NCBI RefSeq assembly: GCF_000967655.1
Contig: NZ_JXYA01000001.1
Location: forward strand, 62,001 to 126,000
DNA from: Pseudoalteromonas rubra
GTDB lineage: Bacteria; Pseudomonadota; Gammaproteobacteria; Enterobacterales; Alteromonadaceae
Length of the DNA stretch: 64,000 bases
Reading direction: 5' to 3'
The notes beneath the pieces were generated by a model. The model saw only the letters and a list, made by a program, of their open reading frames with translations. It did not search any database and was not told the DNA's origin. The translations under genes and the position numbers were made by a program. Positions within the stretch are counted from its first letter, which is position 1; each line of letters starts with the position of its first letter. Shown here piece after piece: positions 36,180 to 45,877 of the stretch.

Positions 36180-36848
36180 TTACGCCAGTTTGCTTTTCTT
36201 CCCTTTCAGATACGCATCACGAAAATCGACAAAATGCTGGGTCAGATATTCCGCAGCCTGTGTTTCACCATTTTCAGCCAAAACCACACAAGCCACTTCT
36301 GCCGTCCCCAACTGGTGCGCATGTGGGGCCACCCTCAGCTTATAATCCGACAAGCTTTCTGGTGTCACGGACAAAACCGGAAACTGATCCAGATAAGGAC
36401 TTTTGCGAAACATCTTTTTCGCTTCACGCCAGGTCCCGTCGAGAAAAATGTACAGCGGCACTTTATCGCTTTGCCGTGTTACCCGATTGACCACGCGCTG
36501 CGGCTCGACATTGTCAGCCGGAAACACCACCACAGGCTGATACCTGGGATCGGCTAATAAAGCCAGTAAACGCGGGTCAGGATCGGTACGGTCCCAGCGA
36601 AACGCATGGTTATCCGGGACAATATCAGCTATCAGGCGACCCGTATTAGAAGGTTTAAAACTCTCATTATGATACATGAGCAAACACACCGCACTGTCGC
36701 ATTTCGCGACCTGAACCCCCGCACAAATACATAAAGGTTCGGCCAGTAAACACCGCTCACAGCGAGGTAATTTTGATCCCCGGGCCTTGAATTCCCGCCG
36801 CGCGGATGCTATTTGTTGAGCTCGTAATGCCAGTACCGAGTTTTCCAC
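36180..36848 (-). CDS. tapT: TapT-type tRNA-uridine aminocarboxypropyltransferase (DTW domain)
   Basis: A 222-residue DTW-domain protein like E. coli YfiP/TapT, which adds the acp group to uridine 47 in tRNA using SAM. The family motif appears as F-L-D-G-T-W-R-E-A-K-K near residue 141, with an inserted Gly in the D-T-W position as in many homologues. An N-terminal cysteine cluster (C-x-x-C, then C-x-C) may bind zinc. The start is a GTG at 36848 with GGAGAG upstream; no ATG is available nearby. It converges with csrB. Confidence 0.88.
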   Translation of the reverse strand: MENSVLALRAQQIASARREFKARGSKLPRCERCLLAEPLCICAGVQVAKCDSAVCLLMYHNESFKPSNTGRLIADIVPDNHAFRWDRTDPDPRLLALLADPRYQPVVVFPADNVEPQRVVNRVTRQSDKVPLYIFLDGTWREAKKMFRKSPYLDQFPVLSVTPESLSDYKLRVAPHAHQLGTAEVACVVLAENGETQAAEYLTQHFVDFRDAYLKGKKSKLA

Positions 36849-36911
36849 ACTTCTCTCCTCAAACTTGGGTCGGCTATCTTAGACAATTCTGACCATAAAA
36901 GCAGTATAACA

Positions 36912-37451
36912 ATGATGATAATTGCCCCTTCAACACGCCTGAAATACCGGCTTATGACACAACAAGATGGTGAGCTGCTCGCTGAGCTCGACAGTGACCC
37001 TGTGGTAATGCGCTACATTACCAATGGCCAGCCAACTTCTCGCGAGCAAATTGAGCAGTTTTACCTGCCGCGCCTGGCCAAATTTACCAACCCTCAGCAA
37101 GGTTGGGGTCTGTGGCATTGCAGCCTGATTGACGACGACACTTTTCTGGGCTGGGTTTTGATCCGCCCCATGCACTTTTTTGATGGTGACATGGATGAAC
37201 GGGACCTGGAGATAGGCTGGCGATTTAAGCAAATGGCCTGGGGGAAAGGTTACGCGACCGAGGCCGCCGGGCATATTGCCGCGCATCTGGCTAAGCAGAA
37301 TAAGATGGATTATTTGAGCGCCATTGCCCTGAAAAACAACCTGGGCTCGATTAATATCATGAAGAAGCTGTCGATGACGTTTTTAAAAGAAGGGAAACAC
37401 TCAGGCCCGGACGGGCCTGAGGATGTGGTGTACTACCGTAAAACGGTATAG
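36912..37451 (+). CDS. GNAT-family N-acetyltransferase
   Basis: A 179-residue acetyl-CoA-dependent transferase of the RimJ/RimL-like group. The N terminus L-K-Y-R-L-M-T-Q-Q-D begins the fold, and the acetyl-CoA pyrophosphate loop is Q-M-A-W-G-K-G-Y-A-T-E near residue 107. L-K-N-N-L-G-S-I-N-I-M-K-K-L is the usual C-terminal N-x-x-S-x-x-x-x-K/E-K motif. The substrate cannot be read from the sequence. There are two successive ATGs at the start and only a weak ribosome-binding site. It is divergent from tapT. Confidence 0.85.
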   Translation: MMIIAPSTRLKYRLMTQQDGELLAELDSDPVVMRYITNGQPTSREQIEQFYLPRLAKFTNPQQGWGLWHCSLIDDDTFLGWVLIRPMHFFDGDMDERDLEIGWRFKQMAWGKGYATEAAGHIAAHLAKQNKMDYLSAIALKNNLGSINIMKKLSMTFLKEGKHSGPDGPEDVVYYRKTV

Positions 37452-37456
37452 ACCTT

Positions 37457-37476
37457 GGCGGGCTGTTGGGCCCGCC
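37457..37476. terminator. GC hairpin between converging GNAT gene and uppP
   Basis: GGCGGGC and GCCCGCC form a 7-bp stem with a 6-base loop, centred in the 34-base gap. There is no T-run on either strand. Confidence 0.45.
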
Positions 37477-37485
37477 TTGAGTGCA

Positions 37486-38289
37486 TTACACTGACAGGAA
37501 AATCACCAGGAACAGGCCCAGCAACAGCCGATAGATCACAAACGGCAACATCCCCATCCGCTCAATCACTTTCAGGAAGAAATGAATACACGCATAGGCG
37601 GCGACAAACGACAACACAGCACCAGTAATAATGGCGTTCCAGTCGATTAGCTCATCACCAGTGGCCAGTTTCAGCGTGTAGTAGCCACCTGCCGCAGCAA
37701 TAATCGGGATTGACATCAAAAATGAAAAACGCGCTGCGCTTTGCTTGTTCAGACCCAGCATCATGCCTGCCGTCATGGTGATCCCCGAGCGAGAGGTTCC
37801 CGGTAACAAAGCGGCTATCACCTGAGCGAAGCCAATGATCAGGGCACTGCGCCAGTTAAGCTGATAGATGGTTTTCGTTTGTTTTGCAGTGGCATCAGCG
37901 TACCACAGCAACAAGCCAAAGATGACGGTGGTTGCCGCAATCACCCAGGCACTGCGGGAAAAGTCCTCAACCAAATCTTTGGCTAAAAATCCGATAACCA
38001 GACCCGGAATAGTCGCCACTATGATCCACCAGCCCAGCCGACTGTCATCCGTCGTGCCTTGCTTGCCGAACGATTTAAACCAGGCACTCAGTATATCTGC
38101 CACTTCTTTACGAAAGTAAATCAGTACCGCAGCCAATGAGCCGACGTGAACGGCAACATCAAAGGCCAGGCCCTGATCCTGCCAGCCCAATACCTGTGAT
38201 GGTAATATCAGGTGCGCCGAGCTGGATATAGGCAAAAATTCAGTTAATCCCTGGATCAACGCCAATACAATTATTTCAATGATACTCAT
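37486..38289 (-). CDS. uppP: UppP, undecaprenyl-diphosphatase
   Basis: Inner-membrane phosphatase (BacA family) that recycles undecaprenyl pyrophosphate to the monophosphate carrier used for cell-wall and LPS precursors. The 267-residue protein has the motifs [14 protein letters not shown] and [10 protein letters not shown], and about eight helices. The start at 38289 overlaps the folK stop (ATGA), so translation is coupled; the upstream residues in the open frame belong to the folK region. Confidence 0.96.
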   Translation of the reverse strand: MSIIEIIVLALIQGLTEFLPISSSAHLILPSQVLGWQDQGLAFDVAVHVGSLAAVLIYFRKEVADILSAWFKSFGKQGTTDDSRLGWWIIVATIPGLVIGFLAKDLVEDFSRSAWVIAATTVIFGLLLWYADATAKQTKTIYQLNWRSALIIGFAQVIAALLPGTSRSGITMTAGMMLGLNKQSAARFSFLMSIPIIAAAGGYYTLKLATGDELIDWNAIITGAVLSFVAAYACIHFFLKVIERMGMLPFVIYRLLLGLFLVIFLSV

Positions 38290-38774
38290 GGTAAGGAAAA
38301 CTCCACTTTCCATAGTTTTTGTGTGTGGTTGTCGTACGCTTGCCAGATATCTTCAATACTGCAGCCCTGCACAGGATGAATAAATTCCGGGGCAATTTCG
38401 GCCAACGGCCTTAAGACAAATGCATTCTTAGTGATCTCATCGCGCGGCAATTGTGCAGGCGTATCGCAGATCATATCGTCATAAAAAAGAATATCCAGAT
38501 CCAGCGTTCTGGGGCTGAATTTCTTATCCTGAGGCGTTCTGCCGTTGTCACGTTCTATCTGCTTTAGCAAAACGCATAAATCCGATAGCGCCATATCCGT
38601 GTGTGTCGCAAACACCGAATTATAAAAATTCCTGCCACTAAACCCCACCGGCTCGCTTTCATAGACATCGGAATGAACATAATCCGGAAAATGACTGATG
38701 AGCGCCGCCAGTCCCTGACGAAAGTGACGATCACGATCAACATTAGAACCAATACTGATAAAAACGTGCGCCAT
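38286..38774 (-). CDS. folK: FolK, hydroxymethyldihydropterin pyrophosphokinase
   Basis: Transfers pyrophosphate from ATP to 6-hydroxymethyl-dihydropterin in folate synthesis. The 162-residue protein starts [12 protein letters not shown], typical of HPPK, and carries the signature [10 protein letters not shown] with its Mg-binding aspartates. The start at 38774 lies one base after the folB stop. The order folB-folK-uppP on one strand is a compact operon that combines folate and lipid-carrier metabolism. Confidence 0.95.
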   Translation of the reverse strand: MAHVFISIGSNVDRDRHFRQGLAALISHFPDYVHSDVYESEPVGFSGRNFYNSVFATHTDMALSDLCVLLKQIERDNGRTPQDKKFSPRTLDLDILFYDDMICDTPAQLPRDEITKNAFVLRPLAEIAPEFIHPVQGCSIEDIWQAYDNHTQKLWKVEFSLP

Positions 38775-38775
38775 A

Positions 38776-39126
38776 TTATCTGTTCCGCGTAATTTCCAGG
38801 CCAACCGTTTGCGCCTGAGGGACCGCTGCCGGTTTGCTTACCCGGATTGTCACTGCCTCAATAGCAAACTCTTGTAAGATCAAAGCAGCAAGTTGCTCAA
38901 CTAGCGTCTCAAGCAGCTCAACCCGGCTTGCCTCGGTGTGGGCAATCACGCGCTCGCTAACCTTGGCATAGTCCACCGCAAGGGTGATGTCATCCTGACG
39001 TGCGGCAGCCGAGATATCGGTCTTCATCTCTATATCAAAGAAAAGGCTTTGTTTACTTTCTTTTTCAAAGTCGTAAACTCCTATTATGGTCTCGACGTGT
39101 AATTGCGAGATATAGACCGTGTCCAT
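38776..39126 (-). CDS. folB: FolB, dihydroneopterin aldolase
   Basis: Cleaves dihydroneopterin to 6-hydroxymethyl-dihydropterin and glycolaldehyde, the step before FolK. With the start at 39126 (AGGAGT four bases upstream) it has 116 residues, the normal length. Family features are I-G-V-Y-D-F-E near residue 16, D-Y-A-K-V near 53, and the catalytic Lys in V-S-K-P-A-A-V near 98. The ATG at 39141 is possible but less well placed. Divergent from plsY. Confidence 0.94.
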   Translation of the reverse strand: MDTVYISQLHVETIIGVYDFEKESKQSLFFDIEMKTDISAAARQDDITLAVDYAKVSERVIAHTEASRVELLETLVEQLAALILQEFAIEAVTIRVSKPAAVPQAQTVGLEITRNR

Positions 39127-39235
39127 GTAAACTCCTGACATGACTGATTCGGATCGGCTTTTTCACGTACTCAGCCGCCTTAAAATAAAGCGTCGATGAT
39201 AGCCCAAATAGCGGCAAGAAAAAATAAGGAAGCTT

Positions 39236-39826
39236 GTGATAGTCAGTTTAATATGTATTTGTGCTTATTTATTTGGTTCAATCTCTTCCGCGATCTTGAT
39301 CTCCAGGCTGTTTTCACTGCCCGACCCCCGCTTTGCCGGCTCCAATAATCCCGGCGCAACCAATGTGTTGCGCCTCGGCGGAAGGCTCCCTGCCGCGATG
39401 GTACTGGTATTTGACATCCTCAAGGGCACCATTCCGGTGTGGGGAGCGTATTTTCTTGGCATTGAGCCAATCTGGCTGGGGGTGGTTGCGGTATGTGCCT
39501 GCCTGGGTCATATTTATCCGGTCTTTTTCCATTTCAATGGTGGCAAAGCGGTCGCAACGGCGTTTGGCGCGCTACTACCGATCGGGCTGTCATTGGGAGG
39601 CATGTTGATAGGTACCTGGTTGCTGGTACTGGCATTGACGCGCTACTCGTCACTCGCAGCCATTGTTACCGTGTTAGCCGCGCCCGCATACACCTGGATG
39701 ATCAAACCCTTGTATACCCTGCCCGTCTGCTTTTTGACTGTGGTCATTATATTCCGCCACAGAGCCAACATACGTCGGCTCCTGAGCGGTACCGAGCCTA
39801 AGCTCGGCAAGAAAAACGTCGATTAA
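39236..39826 (+). CDS. plsY: PlsY, acyl-phosphate glycerol-3-phosphate acyltransferase
   Basis: Membrane enzyme that makes lysophosphatidate from acyl-phosphate and glycerol-3-phosphate. The 196-residue protein has five hydrophobic helices and the PlsY motifs G-S-N-N-P-G-A-T-N (35-43) and [10 protein letters not shown] (about 98-107). The start is a GTG with AAGGAAG just upstream. It ends only 10 bases from the stop of the converging tsaD, so no terminator lies between. Confidence 0.96.
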   Translation: MIVSLICICAYLFGSISSAILISRLFSLPDPRFAGSNNPGATNVLRLGGRLPAAMVLVFDILKGTIPVWGAYFLGIEPIWLGVVAVCACLGHIYPVFFHFNGGKAVATAFGALLPIGLSLGGMLIGTWLLVLALTRYSSLAAIVTVLAAPAYTWMIKPLYTLPVCFLTVVIIFRHRANIRRLLSGTEPKLGKKNVD

Positions 39827-39836
39827 AACCAGACGG

Positions 39837-40850
39837 TTATAGCGAGGGTAAGCTGTCCAGCGGCCAGCGAGGTTGTGTTTTCATGCTTAATTCTGCCGTT
39901 TGACCAGCCTTGAGACGCTGCATACCAGCGTAGGCGATCATCGCGCCATTATCGGTGCAGAATTCTGTGCGCGGGTAATACACTTTGCCTTTCATGCCCT
40001 GCATCATGCGCTCCAGCTTAGTGCGCAGTTCAGTATTGGCACTGACCCCACCGGCAATGATCAAACGATTAATGCCCGTCTCTTTTAACGCCCGCTTACA
40101 TTTAATCGCCAGCGTATCCACAACCGCCGTCTGAAAGGCATGGGCAATATCCGCTTTCGTTTGCTCGTCATCACCGGCCGACTTAATGGTATTAGCCGCC
40201 GCGGTTTTCAAACCACTAAAACTGAAATCCAGTCCGGGACGGTCTGTCATGGGTCTTGGGAATACAAAACGACCCGCTTCCCCTTTGGTTGCCAACTTGG
40301 CCAGCATAGGACCACCCGGATAATCGAGCCCCAATAACTTGGCCGTCTTGTCAAAGGCCTCACCGGCGGCATCATCCACCGATTCACCCAGCACTTCGTA
40401 CTCACCGATACCGGCGACTTTTACCATCATGGTGTGGCCACCTGATACCAATAAGGCAACGAACGGGAACTCAGGCATTTCGTCTTCCAGCATCGGTGCC
40501 AGTAAATGCCCTTCCATATGGTGCACAGCTACGGCAGGAATGTTCCAGCCAAAGGCCAGAGAACGACCAATAGAAGTCCCGACCAGCAAGGCGCCGACCA
40601 AACCCGGTCCCGCTGTATAGGCAATGCCATCCAGCGACTCTGGTCCACACCCGGCTTGCTTAAAGGCGGCCTCAATAAGAGGAATGGTTTTGCGAACATG
40701 ATCTCTCGAAGCCAGTTCTGGTACTACGCCGCCATAATCAGCATGGACTTTAACCTGGCTATATAACTGGTGTGCCAGCAATCCCTGCTCATCGTCATAG
40801 ATGGCGATCCCCGTCTCATCGCACGATGATTCGATACCTAAAATTCGCAA
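39837..40850 (-). CDS. tsaD: TsaD, tRNA threonylcarbamoyladenosine synthase subunit
   Basis: Transfers the threonylcarbamoyl group to A37 of ANN-decoding tRNAs, together with TsaB and TsaE. The 337-residue protein opens [11 protein letters not shown] and has the metal-binding pair His111 and His115 (H-H-M-E-G-H). The start codon is TTG, with GGAGAG at good spacing and no in-frame ATG nearby, an uncommon choice for an essential gene. The usual rpsU neighbour is not present here; yjaG lies upstream. Confidence 0.96.
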   Translation of the reverse strand: MRILGIESSCDETGIAIYDDEQGLLAHQLYSQVKVHADYGGVVPELASRDHVRKTIPLIEAAFKQAGCGPESLDGIAYTAGPGLVGALLVGTSIGRSLAFGWNIPAVAVHHMEGHLLAPMLEDEMPEFPFVALLVSGGHTMMVKVAGIGEYEVLGESVDDAAGEAFDKTAKLLGLDYPGGPMLAKLATKGEAGRFVFPRPMTDRPGLDFSFSGLKTAAANTIKSAGDDEQTKADIAHAFQTAVVDTLAIKCKRALKETGINRLIIAGGVSANTELRTKLERMMQGMKGKVYYPRTEFCTDNGAMIAYAGMQRLKAGQTAELSMKTQPRWPLDSLPSL

Positions 40851-40886
40851 TTTTAACTCTCCACTACAAAAAATTTGGATAAAAAA

Positions 40887-41483
40887 TCAGGCTTCGATTG
40901 CCAGACCTATGTTGGTCTGACCGTCGCTCAATGCCAGCGCTTTAAGGGTTTTAACCGATTGATTGTCAATCCTCGGCATCTCAGCGACACAGTCAATGAG
41001 CTCACTAAGCACGTCAATTTCGTATTGCATCAACGGATGCTCTCTGACATGTTGATTGTCGGGCTCAATACCTTCTGCTTCAAGCAGGAACTCTATGTAC
41101 CTGGCCACGGTTGCCTGAGATATTTTGGCGACATTGACAAACTCGCTTTCATCTTTACTCATGACGCCCTGAATAAACCCAAGCAACGCGGTTGCAACGT
41201 CAATCGCGGCATAGGTGCCAAACATGTCGAAGTCTTTCAGCTCGGGAACATTGGGCTCAATTTTTTCAATTTGTTTTTCCAGGCTGATTTTGCTTTTTGG
41301 CAGCAACACTTTTTCCCAGCATACATTCAACGCACTTCGCAGGGTTGTCTCGTCACCAAACCCGGTGGCTTCACTGAATAAACCATAATTTGGCAGCATA
41401 CGTTCTAATATTGCAGCCGCAAGCACCGCTTTTTGTAAATAATTGAGTTCTCTGATGCGTTGAAAGTTATTGGCCTTTGTCAT
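40887..41483 (-). CDS. yjaG: YjaG family protein (DUF416)
   Basis: A 198-residue helical cytoplasmic protein of the DUF416/YjaG family, whose biochemical role is unknown. The conserved parts L-E-R-M-L-P-N-Y-G-L-F-S-E, T-G-F-G-D and D-F-D-M-F-G-T-Y-A-A-I-D-V-A match E. coli YjaG. The start at 41483 has GGA nine bases upstream and overlaps the end of the upstream zinc-ribbon gene by 17 bases, suggesting coupled translation. Confidence 0.88.
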   Translation of the reverse strand: MTKANNFQRIRELNYLQKAVLAAAILERMLPNYGLFSEATGFGDETTLRSALNVCWEKVLLPKSKISLEKQIEKIEPNVPELKDFDMFGTYAAIDVATALLGFIQGVMSKDESEFVNVAKISQATVARYIEFLLEAEGIEPDNQHVREHPLMQYEIDVLSELIDCVAEMPRIDNQSVKTLKALALSDGQTNIGLAIEA

Positions 41484-41799
41484 AGCTTTTTCCACAGTGC
41501 CAGCAATATTGAAACCCCGAGCCATTGTGCTCAGCGCAGCTGTGACACTGCCAGTCTTCCGATAAATTAGTTTGCTGATAGTTTACCAAGATTTCTTCTG
41601 CCTCGGGTACTTTTATCGCACAGACAAATATTTTTATTGTGTTATGACTGAAGGGCATTTCCCCCAACGCCGCTGCCAGTGCTTCCCCTTCTACGTGTGT
41701 TTTCAGCCGTGCCTGGGCCAGTAACCCGAGCACAATATGGGCTTCTAATGGGTTATCCGTACGATACACGCACGTCCATTCAAGCATTGCATTACTCAT
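41467..41799 (-). CDS. DUF2007-like protein with C-terminal zinc ribbon
   Basis: A 110-residue protein. The first ~70 residues (W-T-C-V-Y-R-T-D-N-P-L-E-A-H-I-V) resemble DUF2007, a small ferredoxin-like domain related to signal-transducing proteins. The last 30 carry two C-x-x-C knuckles (C-H-S-C and C-W-H-C) that should bind one zinc. The start at 41799 has GGAG seven bases upstream. It overlaps yjaG and is divergent from the DUF2721 gene. Function unknown. Confidence 0.78.
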   Translation of the reverse strand: MSNAMLEWTCVYRTDNPLEAHIVLGLLAQARLKTHVEGEALAAALGEMPFSHNTIKIFVCAIKVPEAEEILVNYQQTNLSEDWQCHSCAEHNGSGFQYCWHCGKSYDKGQ

Positions 41800-41862
41800 C
41801 GCCGGGCTCCAAATTTTTGCTATGATATTCACTATTGTAGCGTGCTTAGACGGAGTACAAAA

Positions 41863-42261
41863 ATGACGCTCACCACACCCGGGTTACTATTTCCTGCCAT
41901 TTCCTTGCTATTGCTGGCTTACACCAATCGATTTTTAGTGCTGGCACAGCTGATCAGAGAGTTAAACGCCAGAGAGGGCGACCAGCTCAGGCCCTTGGTT
42001 GTCGCCCAGATTGATAATCTTAAAAAGCGTATTAAGCTCATTCGCCTGATGCAGGTATGGGGTGTCATTGCCTTTTTACTCTGTACTATGTCGATGTTTG
42101 CCTTATTCGTTGATGTGGCACTGTTAGGGGTCGTGTTGTTTGGCGCCAGCCTGTGCTGCCTGACACTTTCTTTATTGCTTTCACTGTACGAGATACATAT
42201 TTCCTGTGATGCCATAGAGATTGAACTTAACAATATTGAAAAAAAGCCAATACAAGATTAA
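41863..42261 (+). CDS. DUF2721 family membrane protein
   Basis: A 132-residue inner-membrane protein with helices near residues 7-24 and two more between about 65 and 110, matching the DUF2721 family, which has no known function. The segment between the first two helices is charged and helical (L-I-R-E-L-N-A-R-E-G-D-Q-L). The ATG at 41863 has GGAG eight bases upstream; the GTG at 41842 is less likely. Confidence 0.8.
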   Translation: MTLTTPGLLFPAISLLLLAYTNRFLVLAQLIRELNAREGDQLRPLVVAQIDNLKKRIKLIRLMQVWGVIAFLLCTMSMFALFVDVALLGVVLFGASLCCLTLSLLLSLYEIHISCDAIEIELNNIEKKPIQD

Positions 42262-42320
42262 GCAACTCACTTTTTTGCTGGCTATACTAACAGAGAATAG
42301 GCACTGAGCAGAGGTTCTAT

Positions 42321-43847
42321 GTGAGCAGTTTTCTCTTTTCAAATGAGCCACTTAAGGAAGAAGAGCATATTACTGTCGATAATACCTGCTGGGATATCCT
42401 GGTGGTCGATGATGAAGAAGACATTCATCAGGTGACCAAATTAGTGTTATCGGATTTTCGGTTTGAGCAAAAGCCATTGCGTTTTCATCATGCCTACTCG
42501 GCAAAACAGGCAATGGACATCCTCAACTCAGAAGACTCCATATCGGTGGGTTTAATTGATGTAGTGATGGAAAGTAATCATGCCGGGCTGGATCTCATTA
42601 AGTTCATTCGTAATGACATGGCCAACCATGATATTCGCCTGATCTTACGCACCGGACAGCCAGGAGAAGCACCTGAAGAGTCGGTCATTCGTGATTACGA
42701 CATCAATGACTACAAAAACAAGACTGAGCTCACTGCGGTGAAATTAAAGACCTTACTTTACTCAGCGCTGCGCTCTCACCGCGACATCCAAACCATTGAA
42801 CGCCATAAACAAGGGCTCGAGCGCATTATTGATGCGTCTTCCAGCTTTTTGAAGTGTAATAATGTCCAGGACTTTGCCTCCACCATCTTATCCCATGTTG
42901 CGGATGTTATGGGGCTCAGTGATTCCGATATCTATTGTGCGGCTGCCGTTAATAAACAATATGGCGCGGGGGCGAAATTTCAGCTGCTTGCGGCCTCTGG
43001 CGCAGGCATAGCACCGGAACAAACCGCCCTGCCAGACAAAGTGAAAAGCCGTTTTATAGAGACCCATAACCGTAAAACGTCCAGCAAGTCTGATCATGAG
43101 TATGTCGGTTACTTTACCAGTCAGGCTGGTTTAGAGACTATGCTCTATGTTAGTAAGAAAGGCCTGTTGCAGCCTACAGATTGCCAGTTACTGGCCTTTT
43201 TCGCTAATAACATTGCGCTGGCGTACGACAACCTGAATCTCAGAGAAACCGTCAAAGAGTCACAAAAAGAGCTGTCTTATATCCTCGGTGAAGCGGTAGA
43301 AAAACGTTCTAAAGAAACCGGCTCTCATGTAAAGCGAGTAGCACATTACAGTTTATTACTGGCTAAATTGGTCGGATTAAACGATTATAGGGCCGAAATT
43401 ATAAAACTTGCTTCACCTTTGCACGACATTGGCAAGATTAGCATCCCGGATGTCATTCTAAATAAACCCGGAAAACTGAATGACGATGAATGGGCAATAA
43501 TGAAGACTCATGCCCAACAGGGCTATGAAATACTAAAAAACTCAACAAATGATATTTTGCAATGCGGCGCAATCATCGCACACCAGCACCATGAAAAGTG
43601 GGACGGCAGTGGTTATCCGCAAGGCTTGAAAGGTGAGCAAATAGACATTGCCGGAAGAATTACAGCGCTGGCGGATGTGTTCGATGCACTCGGAAGCGTG
43701 CGGTGTTACAAGCCGGTTTGGACACTTGAAGAAATTCTAACAGAGATAAAACGCCAGCGTGGTCAACAATTTGATCCCAAACTGGTTGATCTGTTTGTAG
43801 AAAATCTGGAACAATTCGTCGCAATACGTGATCAATACCCAGATTAG
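42321..43847 (+). CDS. HD-GYP response regulator (cyclic di-GMP phosphodiesterase)
   Basis: A 508-residue regulator: receiver domain (about 24-150, phospho-acceptor Asp80), a DUF3369-type domain (about 165-310) and a C-terminal HD-GYP domain with H-D-I-G-K (368-372), H-H-E (423-425) and an intact G-Y-P (431-433). It should hydrolyse cyclic di-GMP. The start is a GTG with AGAGG six bases upstream. It overlaps an ATG-TGA start-stop pair by one base, which I think is chance. No partner histidine kinase is adjacent. No distinct terminator was seen before the LysR gene. Confidence 0.93.
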   Translation: MSSFLFSNEPLKEEEHITVDNTCWDILVVDDEEDIHQVTKLVLSDFRFEQKPLRFHHAYSAKQAMDILNSEDSISVGLIDVVMESNHAGLDLIKFIRNDMANHDIRLILRTGQPGEAPEESVIRDYDINDYKNKTELTAVKLKTLLYSALRSHRDIQTIERHKQGLERIIDASSSFLKCNNVQDFASTILSHVADVMGLSDSDIYCAAAVNKQYGAGAKFQLLAASGAGIAPEQTALPDKVKSRFIETHNRKTSSKSDHEYVGYFTSQAGLETMLYVSKKGLLQPTDCQLLAFFANNIALAYDNLNLRETVKESQKELSYILGEAVEKRSKETGSHVKRVAHYSLLLAKLVGLNDYRAEIIKLASPLHDIGKISIPDVILNKPGKLNDDEWAIMKTHAQQGYEILKNSTNDILQCGAIIAHQHHEKWDGSGYPQGLKGEQIDIAGRITALADVFDALGSVRCYKPVWTLEEILTEIKRQRGQQFDPKLVDLFVENLEQFVAIRDQYPD

Positions 43848-43956
43848 TTTTTGTAAGCGAAATGTAAAAAATTCACTTGGATGTTTCTCTAAACTGTATT
43901 AGTATTAGGGAATCAACGTTGTCATTGCATTTTTGTTGAAATAAAAGGAATTTCAC

Positions 43957-44862
43957 ATGAGATTTGAACAACTCGAGCAATTCGTTGCTTTAGGCAATTT
44001 ACGCCACTTTAGGCAAGCCGCAGAACAAACCAATATCAGTACTTCCGCACTCACCAGAAGCATTCAGACACTGGAAGATGAGATTGGCTGTGAACTTGTC
44101 AAACGATCGACCCGCTCCGTCAAACTGACCGAACAAGGTGAACTTTTTCTCAATTATTGTAAGTCGACCTTATCGGAATTAGACATAACCAGAAACACTA
44201 TCAAACAAAGCTTGTTTGGTCGTGATCAACAGCGCGTTGTTGTTGGTTACACTGCTCAAGCAAGTAGCATAGTGCCAACGTCATGTGGACAGTTTTTGGC
44301 GGATTTCCCCAACGTCAAAGTTGAAATGCAACTTTTGAGTGAACACGATCTGCTTCGCAAGCTCCAGCTTGGCGAAATAGATATCAGTGTTTATCTTGAA
44401 TCTGCAACCAGCTTAGTGAGTGATATCCACCTGCCAGACCAACTGATTTTGTTTGTCGCCAAACAACATCCGCTGGCAACACAAGACAGCATTCGCCGCA
44501 GCGAGCTTGCTCAGTACCCTATGTATGGCTGTTTCTCTCAGTCTAAACAGGTACAGAACATGTTGAATGAAGCGGTTGAAGGGCTTAACAAGTCAACCAA
44601 TGTCAAAATTGGTAATATCAGCCAGGTGATTGACGGACTGAAGAATAGCCAAAGCTTTGCAATAGCCAGCATTGAACATTCTAAGGTCATAGCACAAGAC
44701 CCTGATCTGATCTTACTCAAGACTAACAAGGATGCGAGTCATGAACAAATTGTCGTGCAAACCAGCCACCAGCTTGGCAGTGGTTCACACGTCAGTAATT
44801 TATTGTCATTAATTGAGCAAACAGCACAGAAAAATGCCGTTGCAACAGCGGTAAACAGTTAA
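43957..44862 (+). CDS. LysR-family transcriptional regulator
   Basis: A 301-residue regulator with an N-terminal winged helix (about 1-60: F-R-Q-A-A-E-Q-T-N-I-S-T-S-A-L-T-R-S-I) and a substrate-binding domain from about residue 90. AAAAGGAA lies before the ATG. LysR proteins usually control a divergent neighbour, but here the upstream gene points the same way, so the target is unclear. Its own stop codon lies within a terminator stem. Confidence 0.92.
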   Translation: MRFEQLEQFVALGNLRHFRQAAEQTNISTSALTRSIQTLEDEIGCELVKRSTRSVKLTEQGELFLNYCKSTLSELDITRNTIKQSLFGRDQQRVVVGYTAQASSIVPTSCGQFLADFPNVKVEMQLLSEHDLLRKLQLGEIDISVYLESATSLVSDIHLPDQLILFVAKQHPLATQDSIRRSELAQYPMYGCFSQSKQVQNMLNEAVEGLNKSTNVKIGNISQVIDGLKNSQSFAIASIEHSKVIAQDPDLILLKTNKDASHEQIVVQTSHQLGSGSHVSNLLSLIEQTAQKNAVATAVNS

Positions 44863-44885
44863 CAGGAAGCGTTAACTGTTTTCTT
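44853..44885 (+). terminator. Terminator overlapping the LysR stop codon
   Basis: AAACAGTTAAC and GTTAACTGTTT form an 11-bp stem with a 7-base loop, followed by TCTTATCTG. The TAA stop is inside the first arm. Confidence 0.7.
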
Positions 44886-44910
44886 ATCTGTTTGGATAAA
44901 TGGGAGATTT

Positions 44911-44988
44911 GAGCGAGTTTTAAGCTAGATATTCTGTTCGGGTATCGCGGTTTTCAACCGTAGGAATAGAGTCAAACAAAATTCGCTC
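44911..44988. repeat. Long-spaced inverted repeat after LysR gene
   Basis: GAGCGAGTTTT (44911-44921) pairs with AAAATTCGCTC (44978-44988) with one mismatch. Within the 56-base spacer CGGTT-TTC-AACCG (44948-44960) makes a small hairpin. It lies 22 bases past the ubiA stop on the other strand. Confidence 0.35.
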
Positions 44989-45010
44989 ACTCACTTCCCC
45001 CCTGTTTCCA

Positions 45011-45877
45011 TCACAAGCCAGCGACCACACCGGCGAACATCGCCAAACCAACATAATTATTACTCAGAAAGGCCTTAAAGCACTTATCTCTGCTTCTGTC
45101 ATTGATCTGCCATTGCAGTTTCACCAGCCACACCCCGGCAATGGTAAATCCACACCAGAACCATATAGACATAGTAACCTGAGTTGCCACCCAGGCCATA
45201 CAGGCTAAAAACGTCAGATTGAGCACCGCAATGACATGTCGATCCCAACGACCAAACAGAATAGCGGTGGATTTTATTCCAATGACAAGATCGTCATCCT
45301 TATCCACCATGGCATATTTTGTGTCGTAGGCCACAGTCCAAAGCAGATTAGCGATAAATAACACCCAGGCAATGGCAGGCACGCTCTCTTGCACTGCCAT
45401 AAAGGCCATGGGGATCCCCCAGCTGAAGGCTGCCCCCAACACGACCTGAGGTAAATGCGTGTAGCGCTTCATAAAAGGATAAACACTGGCCAGTGCTAAA
45501 GCACCAAACGACAGTAAAATGGTCTGCCAGTTCAACAGCAATACCAGTACAAAAGACGCCCCAATCAACAGGGCAAACAAAGTGAGTGCCTCGCCTTCAC
45601 TGACTGCCCCCCTTGCAAGCGGACGTTGTGCGGTTCTTTTTACAGCGCCATCAACCTTACGGTCGGCAAAGTCATTGATCACACAGCCTGCACTGCGCAT
45701 CATAAAAGTGCCCAGCGCAAAGATAAGGAGTAAGTGCCAGTGCGGCATACCATCGGACGCTATCCACAGACTCCAGAGTGTTGGCCACATTAACAACAAA
45801 GTGCCGATGGGTTTCTCAACACGCATCAGCTGCTTGTATTCCTCTATATGATCAGAGCGAAGCAACAATAGCTTCAT
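45011..45877 (-). CDS. ubiA: UbiA, 4-hydroxybenzoate octaprenyltransferase
   Basis: Membrane enzyme that prenylates 4-hydroxybenzoate in ubiquinone synthesis. The 288-residue protein (E. coli 290) has about eight or nine helices and both Asp-rich motifs: N-D-F-A-D-R-K-V-D at 68-76 and [12 protein letters not shown]. Its ATG overlaps the ubiC stop (ATGA), so the two first steps of the pathway are coupled. Confidence 0.97.
   Translation of the reverse strand: MKLLLLRSDHIEEYKQLMRVEKPIGTLLLMWPTLWSLWIASDGMPHWHLLLIFALGTFMMRSAGCVINDFADRKVDGAVKRTAQRPLARGAVSEGEALTLFALLIGASFVLVLLLNWQTILLSFGALALASVYPFMKRYTHLPQVVLGAAFSWGIPMAFMAVQESVPAIAWVLFIANLLWTVAYDTKYAMVDKDDDLVIGIKSTAILFGRWDRHVIAVLNLTFLACMAWVATQVTMSIWFWCGFTIAGVWLVKLQWQINDRSRDKCFKAFLSNNYVGLAMFAGVVAGL

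Noticed and set aside
42319..42324. ATG-TGA start-stop pair overlapping the GTG start of the HD-GYP regulator
   Set aside because: It could in principle affect translation initiation, but a 6-base coincidence is too likely to count as a signal.
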